Below are positions 48,040-60,309 of a stretch of DNA of 64,000 nt, piece by piece. The position numbers and the translations under genes were made by a program. Under the pieces are notes generated by a model. It was not told the origin of the DNA. It did not search any database and worked only from the letters and a program-made list of their open reading frames with translations. The number at the start of each line of letters is the position of its first letter. The stretch's first letter is position 1. Origin of the DNA: Megamerina dolium (Eukaryota; Arthropoda; Insecta; Diptera; Megamerinidae); assembly GCA_963854835.1 (NCBI GenBank), contig OY978527.1:35921040-35985039 (forward strand). Reading direction: 5' to 3'.

Positions 48040-48726
48040 AAGTCGTCGTCGTCATTGTGGAATTTTAATATTTTATAAAAGGACTATAAATGAATTAAAA
48101 TTTGCTTTTAGTACAACAATGCCGAAAACATCAATTTACCAACATTAATTTACATTGAAAGAACAGCTGAAATGAAAGGCAATACAGGCAATAAAATATT
48201 AGAAACGTCGTGAACGTGAACAAAAAGAGAAATTTGAATAAAAAATAAAGATTAAAGGAAATCGGGGAAAAAGTGTTCTAAAGTAGTACAAATAACGACG
48301 ATAGATAGAAAGAAAGAGCAAAAGCAACGAAACGGGGCAGAGTGAAGAAAAAGAATAAAAAATTTTAAACACGGGCTTTTATTAAAAGACGGCTATTTAC
48401 AAAAAAAAAAAAAGCAAAATTTTAATTCGTGCTAAATTGTGTAAAATAAATTGGTATAATAAACAATTGGGGTTTTCTGTGCCCAAATAAAATTATAAAA
48501 CTTTGTTGACTGTATAAAAGTTGTAACAACGACAATAATAAAGTTAAAGAGAACAAGAGTATAGGGAGCAGTTTGCTCTCTTCTTATTGTTCTATTTCGG
48601 TGGCTACTACGGGACTGTTTCCGATTGCTTTCTTGTCACTTTATTGTTGGAATATATAGAAATCGATCGTATTTTAAAACACAAAATTAACAAACGAAAA
48701 CTTATAAGTGTTGCTGCTATCCAGCC
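48040..48726 (+). promoter_or_regulatory. Ubr3: Probable Ubr3 promoter-proximal region and 5' leader
   Basis: The ~690 bases before the Ubr3 ATG become A-rich on the plus strand (AGAAAGAAAGAGCAAAAGC) in the manner of fly 5' leaders. I cannot place the transcription start: no TATA box and Inr pair stands out. Supported only by position. Confidence 0.3.
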
Positions 48727-49435
48727 ATGGATGAAGACGACAATTTGTCCAATGCTGATATTAATAACGATGATGACACTACGACAGCTACTACTGCCAC
48801 TACTACGGACAATGCAGACGAACGTGTAGCTGGCACAAGAATAATTACATCTGCAGCATCAGCTGCTGCAACAGGCAATGATGATGATGATTCTGATGTA
48901 GACCTCTCCTTTGTTGTTACAAGAGACACATCTATTAACACACCAGGAACAGCTGCAGGGACAGCAGGAAGTTCTGCTTCAAGATTCCAACAAGCACAAC
49001 AACCACACATAGTCGCATCAATTCAAACAGCTTCCCTTCGCTCAGCACTAGAGTTTGCTGACTGGGAATCGACTGGTAACATTGCAGACACAGATGATGA
49101 TGCCTTAGGTAGTGGTGGTGGTACGACTACTACTGAGCCAACAGTTAATGCCGTTGATAATGGGAATGGTGCCGAAGGTGGTAGTGTCAGCGGAGCTGAC
49201 GGCGGCGCTAAGCCGAGTTTCTTCTTTGGTACATCCTCATTTAGTTTGCGCAGCCGAAAAGAAGTTGCTGCCCTCGTTAATGCAGAATGTTGTCGCGGTG
49301 GTTCAACGCCTGATTTGGATTCCATTATGGATACACTATTTCATCCGGGTACACCCATTGATAATGCTGATAATATTGAATGGATACGCTGGTTAATTGC
49401 TGGCGGTCGAACACCACAGGAATTTGTTAAAATTG
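48727..49435 (+). CDS. Ubr3: Ubr3 exon 1 (E3 ubiquitin ligase, N-recognin family)
   Basis: 236 codons plus one base, from an ATG in strong context (GCCATGG) to the donor G|GTAAGT. The first ~150 residues are acidic, Thr/Ala/Gly-rich and low-complexity (DDDDSDVDLSF, GTTTTEPT). The last ~70 are conserved: SLRSRKEVAALVNAECCRGG, LDSIMDTLF, then NIEWIRWLIAGGRTPQEFVK, matching the EWCKCLLAGG segment just before the UBR box of vertebrate UBR3. The codon split at the junction (G|TA) joins in frame to the exon at 57687, giving FVKIVRSYDNHAKCG. UBR3 is a large RING-type E3; in Drosophila, Ubr3 has been linked to Hedgehog signalling (Costal-2) and to control of the apoptosis inhibitor Diap1. Assignment rests on exons 2-6. 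Confidence 0.9.
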
Positions 49436-50299
49436 GTAAGTTGATGCATAAATGCTATGCTTTAGTTGTGTTAATGTGGCATTGACTTTTACAATACGTT
49501 TGTATGCATTTGTGCTACATATTTCATGATTTAAAGAAAATGTTTAGTAAAAAGTATAAATGTAAAAAATAATAAAACAATGCTGAATGGGTGTTTTTGA
49601 TGGTCGGAACAATTGTGGATTATTCCTCAATTTTGTTTTACGATATAGATATCAGAGGAAATGTCTGAAATAGTCCAAAAAAATTTTCATTGAAAATTGC
49701 CATCAATTTCCCATTGTTCTTGAATTAACGAAAAAGAAACAAAATAAAAAAAAAAACACCCTTCTCATCGACATCTATGAAAAGGGAATACTTTCTATCG
49801 CGTACGTACAAGTATGTGGTAGATGTCTTGCACTTGGCATGTGGCCATGAAAAACAGCAACAACACCATAAACCACATCCAGTGAATAATAACAACTGAT
49901 TTATTTTATATTGCTTTTTTTACGTTCAAATGCAATGTTTTTCTATTATTTTGTTTTGTTTTTAGGTTTCCTCAAATTTAGTTGAACTTAATGGAAAGTA
50001 GCTTTTATTTCAGGTAGCATTTTTGTTGCTTTTTTATCACAAAGTCGTTGCACTCATTAGATAAATTACTCATAAATGTTGTATTAAAAATTAAAATTTT
50101 TCAATATTATTATTTTACAAAGCTTTTTTGTATAAATTGCATAAGAAAGGACAATGAAAATTAAGAGAGAATGAAGGACACGTATGTATGGCTTGTACAT
50201 TACCAAGGAAGGCCAAAATCATATGTTATATTACATAGGCATAATGTTTGAATTTTGAACTTTTTTAGTCATTTTGTATATTTCTATCATTTTGAAAAC

Positions 50300-50699
50300 A
50301 GGGTGGTCCATCTATTGGTTTTTTATATCCATATGTTATTTTGACACTGACAGCTCTTTCCCATAAGAAATCGAACTGTCGGCCTGCATCAATCCTCCGT
50401 AGAACGAAATGAATCGATTTCGATGGAAATATTGCAACCTCCAAAGAAGTTTGCTACCAAAAGAACCACCTGCTGTACATAAGATTATGAAAAAATTCGT
50501 GATGAATGACTTGCTAGTATACGAACTTGCTTATACGAACAGCATTCATTGCCACAGTAAACAAATACGAAACAGAAGTTCAGATACTTGTGTCCAAACA
50601 ATATTATATAGAAAGCTGCAACTTGCTTATGTGGCCGCTACAACCAAATATCGATTGTGGCCGAAGGTATTTTGCTTCGTCAATCGGCTCTTGTTTTTG
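50300..50699 (+). mobile_element. Possible DNA-transposon fragment
   Basis: Starts with AGGGTGGTCCATCT, a form seen at the ends of some insect mariner-like elements, followed at 50409 by a 102-codon frame with LPKEPPAVHKIMKKF, vaguely like a transposase helix-turn-helix. Neither a matching right end nor catalytic blocks were found. Tentative. Confidence 0.3.
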
Positions 50700-51590
50700 C
50701 TAGCTAGTGGCAGTTAGAAATTCCGAGCGCTGCAGATTCTCCAGCTCTTGTTCTTGCCACCGAAGGTTGTGTCTTCCTCTTCCAAATATAGTACAATAGA
50801 TGGATCGTGTTCTATTGATGCACTTTACCATGTCGTTGTGGGCATACAACTCAAACAATTAATTGGTGCACCTTATACGTTAATCACCACCAACGCAAAT
50901 AGGCCCAAAGATCTTGTGTGGGACTTATCTCTCGAAAACTTCAAGTATTCTCTCATCTGAAGTCGAAATTGTCCAGGCTTCGGCGCCATATGTAAGGGCA
51001 AGCATGACGAAAAATTTTTAGAGTGTAGTTTTCGTTCTTCGAAAGAGGGTTCCACTTCTCAATTGCTTACTTAACACAAAACGACACCTGTTTGCAAGAG
51101 TGATACTTCGCGATATATCGAGGCTGACGTCATTACTTCAAAATCCTTTTGTACTTCAAAAGCGTGGTTGTCAACAGTAAAGTGCTGTCCAAGACGCCGG
51201 GACCCTTTGTTTTTGTCACTAGGTACTTCATATTATTTTCTCCATAATAAGCTTAAAGAACGCATCACCTTGTCTGAAACCCTATTCGGTATTAAACGGC
51301 AGGAAGAGATCCTTCCCTATTTGCACTACACAACTGGAGTTATCCAGTGTTATTCTGCAAAGACGATGAGCTTCGCATGAATTTCGAACTCACACATTGT
51401 TGTATAGAGGTAATTTTTTGCCGGACTGTGACGATCTGTTTTTCGTGTATTTTCGTTCTGTTCTCATGAGGTGCTCAACCAACGTTCTCCACTGGTGAAA
51501 TTTTTCATAGCATCGCATCCAGTAACTTGGAGTTATCTGCTTTATATCTCGCTCTTCTAAATTCGCTTTCATTTAACCACTTCGATCGTG
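50700..51590 (-). mobile_element. Decayed RTE-like non-LTR retrotransposon, C-terminal part
   Basis: Minus-strand pieces include LTYGAEAWTISTSDERILEV (51010-50940), then KIFGPICVGGD and ELYAHNDMVKCINRTR. They match the 'YGAEAWT..D.R...EKK.LR.I.GP' and 'N.ELY.L..DMD.V..I..QRLRW' blocks after the RT domain of RTE-type elements. Upstream blocks (HQWRTLVEHLMRTERKYTKN) lie at 51520-51400. Stops and frameshifts are frequent. It sits antisense in Ubr3 intron 1. Confidence 0.7.
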
Positions 51591-51747
51591 TTTGTAGATT
51601 GGTCTTTAGGATATGTAATGGGTCGCTTTGATTTTGACGAACTCCAAATTGTATTTGTATCGGAGGTTTTCATTATAAAACTGGCACCTTGTTTCATGAT
51701 CATATTCATGCTACGTTCGTGCTCTGTGTTAAGCGAAGATTTGTGAA

Positions 51748-52096
51748 GTGGTTGCCATAGCTCAGTGGTTAGTGTGTTAGCTTTCTGACGTGTAGATTGC
51801 GGGTTCAATCCCCAGCAGAAGCACAAGTTCATTATCGAAATATTTTTCTTTCGAATGGTATCCACTTGTCGCCAAGTAATTGGCAATTCTTCCGGCAGTA
51901 ACAATTTAGCATGAAAAAGCTTCTAAAAGATCTCCTTGACAAAGCTCAGATGTCACAAGGGTTCTGCTGTTCAGAATAGGCTAATATTGTACAAGTTGGT
52001 CCCGTCTAATATTGTCTAAATTTTAACACGCGCAACAGTACTGTAAGAGAAACTCTCCCAAAGAGCACTTCAGGGCCTTTAAGTGCCACATATTTA
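51748..52096 (+). mobile_element. tRNA-derived SINE, full length, 3' type 2
   Basis: The head reads GTGGTTGCCATAGCTCAGTG with box A TAGCTCAGTGG, then GGGTTCAATCCCC as box B. The body has TTTCTTTCGAATGGTATCC and AAAGATCTCCTTGACAAAGC. The 3' end is GGGCCTTTAAGTGCCACATA rather than CCTAA repeats. Confidence 0.85.
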
Positions 52097-52284
52097 TTTT
52101 CCTTTATTTGTGGTATTTGGCCAGTTGGTGTTTTAAAAGTAATTTTATCTGGTTCCACATTTTCCAGTATTGAATATATCTGTATATTAACCTGTGTATT
52201 TCATCAGTTTCATTATTTTTTGAGAAACGTATAGAGCTTAGAGAAATTTGTTCTATATATTAACCAATAAAAAAAAATAAATAT

Positions 52285-52375
52285 GTGGCCACATAAAGCC
52301 CCAAAGGGCTCATTGGCCGAGCTTCTCTTCCATTACTGTTGTGCGTCTTAAATTTTGGACAATATTAACCAATAA
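52285..52375 (-). mobile_element. SINE 3' fragment
   Basis: Only the last ~90 bases: on the minus strand GAAGCTCGGCCAATGAGCCC followed by TTTGGGGCTTTATGTGGCCA. Same 3' end type as 51748-52096. Confidence 0.7.
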
Positions 52376-52659
52376 GCAGGAAAAAGATAGAAGTACATTA
52401 AGTATTACCGTTTTGCCGTTTTGTTACATGAGATCTGACCTAACTTAACTGATTGCAAATATTGATGGAGTTGATCACATGAATTTCTTTGGGCTCAATA
52501 TTTCTAACTTCCGGAGGTATTTGTAGACGGTCGAATGAGTAATGTATTTAGTATTTCGTCGTCATTAACCTCAACTGGCCATCATGGGCAATCGCTAATC
52601 TTCTTGTAGAGAATCGTTACCATAAATTTTAAGCTTTTCTCCTCAGGCCTGGCTTTCAT

Positions 52660-52826
52660 GTTGTTGTTGTTGTTGTAGCAGCAAAAATACGGAAATGCTT
52701 TGTTTTGCTCCAGTACAAAGTATTTCCGTATTCTGATGAGGTGAATTGACCTTGGTCGACCACGTGGTCGAGTACTTCCGGGACGTAGACCCGTCCATTC
52801 TTGGGAGGCGGCCTCGCTTTCATCAT
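52660..52826 (-). repeat. Palindrome-bearing dispersed repeat, copy 1
   Basis: Carries the perfect 16-bp palindrome TCGACCACGTGGTCGA (52756-52771), an 18-bp-arm hairpin with one mismatch (52686-52703 against 52715-52732), and a GTTGTTGTTGTTGTAGCAGC edge at 52660. It is inverted relative to 53733-53870. Repeats with a GTTGTTGTAGCAGCA edge are, from memory, common in tephritid and calyptrate flies. No coding capacity. Confidence 0.75.
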
Positions 52827-53732
52827 ACTCTTCGTAGAACCCAAATAAGTTAAATTCTTTACAATATGAAATGATTACGAGGCTTAAAAATAGTGTAAAA
52901 ATAATGCGAATTTAACCACGCATTTGTGTTATAGGGGATTGGTAAAGGTATGCGAAGAAAATCAGCAATTAACCCCGCAGTGGCTCAAGAATCGTCCATA
53001 GACGGGGAAAATCTATTACTGACCATCATTAATTTTATCAAAAACGTACTTACTCTGTGTGTGGAGTACTAGTGGTGAAGCCCACTACAAAGTTGCCATT
53101 TCTATAAAGTTTGATCACACCGCCCCCGGGGAAAAATGTACGACCAATTCACTCCTTCATCACAACATTCCCCTCCAAAATTTATTTACCCACTATTCTC
53201 TTCTACGAAATAAACCTAAAAATAATTGAAAACCGGCAAAGGCCACACAATAGTGTAGGGACCGTGTCTACAGAGGTGAATTATAAGATCGACCCCTATT
53301 AATTTTTCATAAACATTTTATCGGAACACAGTGACCCCCTACAAAATTTATGTTTTTATAAAATTACCTCACATCTTTCCCCCTACATACTAATGGTCCA
53401 TATTGCCGAGACTAATATAGGTACATATCATACAACTTTCTTATACTTATGTGTAGGGTACATTCAATATGTATACGCTTCTTTAAGATTGCACTTAGTT
53501 TAGTTGTTATTGCATTTTATTTCATGATTATTATTTTATAGTATTTTGATGTTGTTTTTGATTTCATTTAATATTAGTTTACACACATGATATATATTGA
53601 TTTCAAGTATACCAGTATTAACCCTTAAATGCATGATTTTTTTTCGATTTGAAAAATATGTATATGGAGGCTACATCCACATAATTTTAGAAAATAAAAA
53701 CAAAAACAAAACAAAAATTTTTGCAACTTCCC

Positions 53733-53870
53733 AAGAATGGCCAGGTGTACGTCCCGGAAGAACTCGACCACGTGGTCGACCAAGGTCCATTCACCTCATC
53801 GATATACGAAAATGCTTTGTACGGGAACAAAAGAAAGCATTTCCGTATTTTTGCTGCTACGGCAACAACA
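53733..53870 (+). repeat. Palindrome-bearing dispersed repeat, copy 2
   Basis: Homologous to 52660-52826 in opposite orientation: AAGAATGGCC, TACGTCCCGGAAGAACTCGA, the same palindrome (53764-53779), then a hairpin with 15-bp arms (53804-53818 against 53834-53848) and GCTGCTACGGCAACAAC. A third, short piece lies at 54440-54486 (GGGTCTACGTCCCGGAAGC). Confidence 0.75.
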
Positions 53871-54544
53871 AAAATGTTTGTAAAGATTTTTTTTTTATTA
53901 CAATATATGTATGTTACAATATATTCAATTTAAGGGTATGTTGCAGTTTTGCAACAAAATGCATTTAAGGGTTAAGTAAATTCATTAAAACAAAATGTAA
54001 TCTATTTTTAGCATTTATTGAATCATCGTGAGAGTTTTAAACAATTTCTTTAAATTATGTCATGTATTAACAATAACAACAACAACAAAAACATAAATAA
54101 CTATAAACATCCATACTTAGTACATATGAATGCACACATTGAAATCCAAATAAATGAAGTTTAGTATTTGACGTAGCGCTTTTGTTATTAAAGTTGATAC
54201 TTTTTTGGATTTGTGAGTTGTGATGTCTATCACTCAAGTGTGCTACCTCCTAAATATATGACAAAATGACATATGACTGATGCATTTATATAGTTTAATA
54301 TTAAAGAGGAGTCATTTCTGATTGCCACATGAGCTTTAAAAGAATGTACTAAAAATGATTTTACACTCGACCGGGAAACCCGATTTATACCCCAAACTCC
54401 TAGAGGCATATAAAAGCTAACCGTGCCGACCTCTTACCTAGACTTCTCAAGAACGGATGGGTCTACGTCCCGGAAGCACTCGACTTTTCTATAATATAAT
54501 TTCAGAGAATAATAATTTAAAATAACAAATACACAATACACAGT

Positions 54545-54665
54545 GGATGCAAAATTTATTGCACCGAGCTTCTCTTCCGGTACTGCGGTCTGTGTTAAAT
54601 TTGTTTGTTTGGTTGTTATAAGGGACCTGCTTATATTAGCCGGTTATGAACGACCTGATGATTCC
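54545..54665 (-). mobile_element. SINE 3' fragment
   Basis: Matches the SINE 3' region on the minus strand (ACCGGAAGAGAAGCTCGGTG and the GGCTAATATAAGCAGGTCCC block). The head is absent. Confidence 0.6.
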
Positions 54666-54785
54666 ACACTGCTTATTTCCGAGGGCTGGTATTCTGCACT
54701 GTCTTCAAGTTGTGAGAACCACTTCATACTAATTGTATCTAGCTACATTTATATTGCAAAAATTAAAAAACAGTTAAATATGTGG

Positions 54786-55044
54786 CTCTTATAAGTCCTG
54801 AAGGGCTCTTTGGCTGAGCATCTCTACCAATACGGTTGTGTTTGTTAAATTTTGGACAGTATTAAGGGACCCACTTATTTTAGCCATGGCAAATTGTTAC
54901 TGCCGGAAGAATTGCTAATTGCTTGCCGAAACCGTTCAAAAGAAAAATTTTTTTCAATATTAAATTTATGCTTCAGCCGGGAATTGAACCCACCGCCTAC
55001 AGATCTGAAGGCAAACTAACCACTGAGCTTGGCACCCACACCCC
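54786..55044 (-). mobile_element. tRNA-derived SINE, shortened
   Basis: On the minus strand: GTGGGTGCCAAGCTCAGTGG, GGGTTCAATTCCCGGCTGAA, the body, and a 3' end GAGCCCTTCAGGACTTATAA. Box B is intact; box A is intact except for one base. Confidence 0.8.
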
Positions 55045-56187
55045 CACAAAATTGGCTATTTTTACTTTTGCTAAGGTTTAGTTATACTTTTGAAAATATC
55101 CACTACAGCCCGCAGGGAGTTAATATTGACAAACTTGTACCGTTTTTAAAGTTTTCGGGTATTCATTTTCGTTCAATGTAAGAAAGTCGTATTCAATATA
55201 TAATTCCATTAAAAATGGAGAACGAAGTAATATCACATTCGTCGCAGTTCACTTGATTTCAGCATGCGTGAGCTTGAATAAACACCCTGTACAATATCAA
55301 CATATTGTATATCTTTATATAAGTACAATACTATATACGTATATGTATACATACACATAATGTTATACGTTTCTTGTGAATTTCGTGACTAGATATTTTG
55401 ACGTCGTCATCATTATCATCATCATCGTCATCACCATTACCAGGGAAAGTCAATGCGTACTTAAAAATATAGTATACTCGAGTGTATATCCATATTTTCT
55501 TCCACTACTACTCACTCGTACTCGCTAAAATTTGAGTAGTAAATACTTAAACACGCAACTCAATCTCAATTTCAATACGTATGAGTCTTATCATGACTTG
55601 CCCTCCACCAGTATCTATAATGATCTTGATTCGTTGTCAATGATTAAAGCAAATCGCTATATATATATATGTGTGCATGTGTAAATACAATGTGAACATG
55701 TATGCATTAGTTAAGCAAGAGGGTTCTCTCTCTCTCTCTTACTCTCTCTATAGCAGTGTTGCCAACTATTGGATGTGAAAAACCACTAAAACCTAAAGAA
55801 ACGAATTTTTACTTAAACAACTCGATTTTTATTACAATTTATTGGTGAAAATTTTATACATAAACTTTTTTTCAAATAAGTAAGTCAACTGCTACGAGAA
55901 ATAATTCTTTAACTTGCCCATTATACTTTAGGTTAATGTATTCTTGATGAAATTTCTCTGGAATAGTATGTTTGTAACGAAACGTCTTCAACTTTTTGAA
56001 TTTTCCTGATGAAATTTCTAATGAATCTTCATATAAATTGAGATGGTCATTATTTACTACCATCTACCATTTACCGTTTCATCCAGATCGGTCAATCGAG
56101 CTTAGGACCAATTCTCTTTCCTGGAAGCCCTTGAAATATGAATAACTAAAAGTAATGAGCATTTTTTTTTCGCTTAAAAAATAATCA

Positions 56188-56320
56188 TTAAATCGCACTT
56201 ATAAGCCCCGAAGGCCCCTTCATATCAATGCGGGTTGAATTTGTGCTTCAGGCGCTTATTGAAGCTACGAGCTACAGATCAGAAGGCCAATGCACTAACC
56301 GCTGAGCTACGGCACCCACA
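56188..56320 (-). mobile_element. tRNA-derived SINE, internally deleted
   Basis: The head (GTGGGTGCCGTAGCTCAGCG) and the extreme 3' end (GGGCTTATAAGTGCGA) are both present, but about 200 bases between them are missing. Confidence 0.75.
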
Positions 56321-56342
56321 TCACATTTATTACTAGGAGTTA

Positions 56343-56712
56343 TCAAACGTTATTATAAACTATCACAGTTTTTGCGCTCTCGTACTCTATAAACCTGCAA
56401 ATTAGGGGAAATTGAGAGAACAAAATGACATTTCAGTTTAAGGGGAAATTGCAAATTTTTACTGGGTAAATTTTTACTTGTAGAAACTTGCAAGTTAGAA
56501 AAACCGCTGATCGCAAACAAACGAAACAAACAAGCAAACGAACAATTGTAATTTACTTAGTGGAATATCAGCTGTTCGTGAAACTTGCAGGTTTTTGCTG
56601 GTTTTGCGTTCTCGTACATGTTCGTATATTTTTCTCTCTGCGAGCGAATGGTGTCAATTTCTGAGAAATTTTTTTGCTGGATAATTTTTACTGGAAAAGT
56701 ACGAAAACGGAT
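56343..56712. mobile_element. MITE, GTGTTYTCGTAC family, copy B
   Basis: Inverted relative to 43629-44020 and clearly similar over the whole ~370 bases by eye, including CAATTGTTCGTTTGCTTGTT and GAACAGCTGATATTCCACTA on the minus strand. Its terminal motifs are more eroded. Lies in Ubr3 intron 1. Confidence 0.75.
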
Positions 56713-57686
56713 CTAAAATCATTAAAATGTAAACAATACACAAATTTGACATTTAGAATTGTCATTTCTCTTTCTCTTAATTTGGCAGTACTGATGCTTA
56801 GACAAATCAGTTCATTCGCCAACCATAATTTGAATAAGTTTGACGTCAGCAAATAATGCCGAGTATCGAATATTAATCTAATTTTTTACCTTGTCGTGCG
56901 TGATAAAGCGGCTCTTATGCTGGTCTCGGTAGCAATCACGAGTTGTTTTTGTTTTCAATATAAAATGAAAAATTGAGAACGAGAATTGGATCGTATGAAA
57001 CGTCCGAAAAAGATCGTAGGAGATTTCGCTGTCAATATTTTATCATTTTTTATTGTACATCTTAAATGTAAGATGGTTTTCCAAATAACTTGACATACTT
57101 TGGATATGCAATATGCCAAATATGAATGTGATATTCTGCTTTGGTATTCCAATATCTTGTAGCTTTCTCCAGTTATCAAAATGCTGAATGTCACACAGCT
57201 GCCTTGATGGAGAAATTTCATTTCGAACATTGGTTTCACATTGCTTCTGAATGTGTCCTCAGATATCCTCAAAACATTAGGCTTGCTTATCGAGAAGTTG
57301 CTCTTTATTTAATTTACCCAAACACCAGGGCTTTGCCGCACATGATTTGAAATATTGAGCTACAGCATTTTGCAGAAATCATATTTTTAACAATTGTTTT
57401 TGGCAAATTGATTAGGGAGATATTCAGGCTTATCATGAACAAATTTTCATGCGAAATTTTTTCCTTGTCAGCAATACATTTTAGATTGCTGACTACTGAA
57501 AAATTTCACGCGGAATTTTGTTCATAATAGGCCTGATTCTCTTTCATAACCACCAGAGTTTGTTCGTGCTGAGTCAATTTTTTTTATTTGTTGGATGTGT
57601 TATTAACAACGTTTCCATTAATTCCGACACAATATTAATTCGTAATTACATTTTTTTGTTCTCTTTTTGTCATTGCCATATTATAG

Positions 57687-59528
57687 TACGCAGCTACGAT
57701 AATCACGCTAAATGCGGCCTAGTCTGGGTGCCACATGTTGTGGCATATAGATGCCGCACCTGTGGCATCTCACCGTGTATGTCAATATGTCGCGATTGTT
57801 TTAAAAAGGGCGATCACACAAATCATGATTTCAATATGTTCTTATCGCAAGCGGGCGGTGCTTGCGATTGTGGCGATACATCTGTGATGAAGGCTGAAGG
57901 CTTCTGCAGTGATCATGGCATTAATAATCGTGCTAATAAGGAGCCGGTGCCAGCAAATCTGTTAGCGGTTGCTGAAGCGATTATGCCAAAATTACTCTTT
58001 AGACTGTTGCAACATTTTCGTGAGCACTGCGATGGACCATCACAGTATACAATGGCACCATATTCATGTGAGGAATTTGCCAATATGCTCATCGATCTCA
58101 ATAATATGGGTGAGATAATGCGAAAGGTGATGACACGCGCTCTTATCAATCCAGAGGTAAATTATTTTTTTTTTGTGTGTGTCTATTAAATATTGTGATT
58201 TTCACTTTGTATGCTTTCTTCCTTTAGGTTTACAAATACTATACTGAATCTCCGTGCCTCGACACACGTCATGGTCGTTTTCTAAAATCGAATCGTGAGA
58301 AATACGAAGAAGCTGTTAATCGTTTTCCACGACCTGAACCACCTGATGAATACAAACATTTGGCAGCACTGGGTGAGAAATTAGTACATACCACATTGCT
58401 GGAGGAGTTTATATTTTGGACATTCAAATTTGAATTTCCACAAAATTTGGTATGTTTTCTCCTAAATATGCTGCCTGATCAGGACTATAAGGTAAATAGA
58501 TGCGAGCAAAATTATAATTAATCACAAAAATGAGATTCTTAATATCGCGTATCTCTGTTGCGATTTCTCCCATAGGAACATCTAACGCGTACCTTTGTTA
58601 TGCACTATAGTCGGATACCATCCGTGTTGGAAATGTCGCGTGATCCAGACACACTGAGCAATCGGGTAGTCCACATGAGTGTTCAACTATTTTCCAATGA
58701 AAGTCTAGCCCTTAAAATGGTCAATGAATTGTCACTGTTGCATGTAATGATTATCAGTTTGAAACTAATGATGTCTAAAATACTCATACAGAACACATTG
58801 CACGGTAAAACGAATTTGATTAATTGACCAAGATCTGTGTGTAAAATTGTTGTTATTTTTTCCATCACTCGCATTCTTTAGATCCTGGCAAAAATTTTCA
58901 CTTTGTCATCGATTGTACGCGTCAAGTAATGAAGGACCATTGCTATTGGCCACTTGTATCGGATTTTAATAATGTACTCTCACACGAATCGGTCGCATTA
59001 GTATTTCTACGTGATGACAACCTCATCGATATGTGGTTTCAGTTTCTCTCCATGTTACAAGGCATGAATGTGAATGTACGCGAGACCACATCACATGTTG
59101 AGTTTGAACCGAATTCATATTATGCTGCCTTCTCGTGTGAGCTAGAAGCGAGCGCTTATCCAATGTGGTCGATCATATCACATCTACAGGATGGTACTCA
59201 TGCACATTTAGCCAAAAAGATTATCACTTATTGCGTAAATACACTACACGAGTGGTTAGATGCGATTTACTTTCTGGAGCCGAAATTATCAACGGTTAGT
59301 TTTTTGATTTTCGTATTTCTCGATATTCAATAATTTTATTTTTATTTATATATATTTATTATTCTCCAGGAGGAGATGATGCAAGCTTCATTTCATTTTC
59401 CATTACATCGTTACTTAGCCGCTTTTGTATGCCAGGCAGTCACTAAGATGGGTATGCCATTGACAGATGTTCTGCCAACCAGATCATATATATTGCCACT
59501 TCTGATGATACATCCGCTGCGAGTACAA
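57687..59528 (+). CDS. Ubr3: Ubr3 exons 2-6, UBR box and helical region (gene continues to the right)
   Basis: Exons 57687-58156, 58228-58491, 58576-58804, 58882-59294 and 59370-59528 join in frame to exon 1, giving 748 residues so far. All introns are GT-AG. Exon 2 encodes the UBR zinc box (residues 246-313): CGLVWVPHVVAYRCRTCG, CMSICRDCFKKGDHTNHDF, AGGACDCGDTSVMKAEGFC; all Cys/His positions of the family are kept. Exons 3-6 match the region after the box of UBR3 (FEFPQNLVCFLLNMLPDQDY; MSVQLFSNESLA; YWPLVSDFNNVLSHESVA; FLSMLQGMNVNVRET; HFPLHRYLAAF). UBR3-type N-recognins are about 1900-2200 residues, so roughly the N-terminal third is here and the RING end is outside. Exon 6 ends in phase at CAA|GTGAGT. 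UBR3 carries a UBR box but, in mammals, does not bind classical N-degrons. Confidence 0.95.
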
Positions 59529-60309
59529 GTGAGTACATTATTTTGTCACTTTTTATGTATTTTAGTATAGTAGGCGTGTTTTATTCGACAAACCGCTATC
59601 TTTGCAACACTCTTCGCTTTCCTTTGCTTGTTAATTATAACATTTTTGACATTTAAAGATATCAATAAATGATCTTCATTTTTGAGATTATCACTGAAAT
59701 CTAGTTTCAAACAAGCGGATTTCTCATATAAAATTACGACCAGCATAATCTAGGGTTTTGTGCAAATTCCGAAAACTTTGTTCGATTTTCCTCTATGCAA
59801 CTCTGTTTTTTATCGATTATTTTGTGAAAAAGGGAGTAAAATCAAAATTGACGTTGATTTGGCGTTTGATATTGACAGCACCGGCGCACTTAATGTTTTA
59901 ATGTTTTATTATCACTAACAATTTCTGTCATCTGTCACTCTCGATATGAGAAAATCTACAAGAACTGAAAACTATCAGAAACTTGTAAATTGACATTCAC
60001 AGTTCGTAATTGACAGCTGGATTTATTTGTTCGCCAACGTTTTTCATATTGAAAACTGTTAAAAATTGTTGAAAGTTTTTTTAGAAGCGAACACACCTAA
60101 TATTTTGTAAAATGGATCGAGAAAAATTCACAATAGAAAATTTTCATCAGTGTTGCAAATTGCCCTAATCCTCTTTTATTTTGAGAATTAACTCATAGAG
60201 TTAATGCTGATTAGCTGCAGTTAATGCCCGAGTTAATTCGAATTAACGCGGTAATCCGTAATTAGGCTGCCGTCTGTCTAGGCTAACATTCTAACTCTTT
60301 TAGCGTCTA

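Larger units (their letters stand above)
49436..57686 (+). other. Ubr3: Ubr3 intron 1 (8.25 kb), rich in repeats
   Basis: Bounded by GTAAGT at 49436 and TTATAG before 57687. It holds an RTE-like relic, several SINE pieces, two or three copies of a palindromic repeat and a MITE, all listed separately. No nested gene is supported. Unlisted stretches (49436-50299, 52827-53732, 55050-56187, 56713-57686) are AT-rich with simple repeats only, e.g. CT at 55725-55739 and CAT/CGT triplets near 55408-55430. Confidence 0.85.

Noticed and set aside
48717..49325. Minus-strand open frames over Ubr3 exon 1
   Set aside because: They are shadows of the plus-strand coding exon, which has the conserved UBR3 end and a donor in the right phase.
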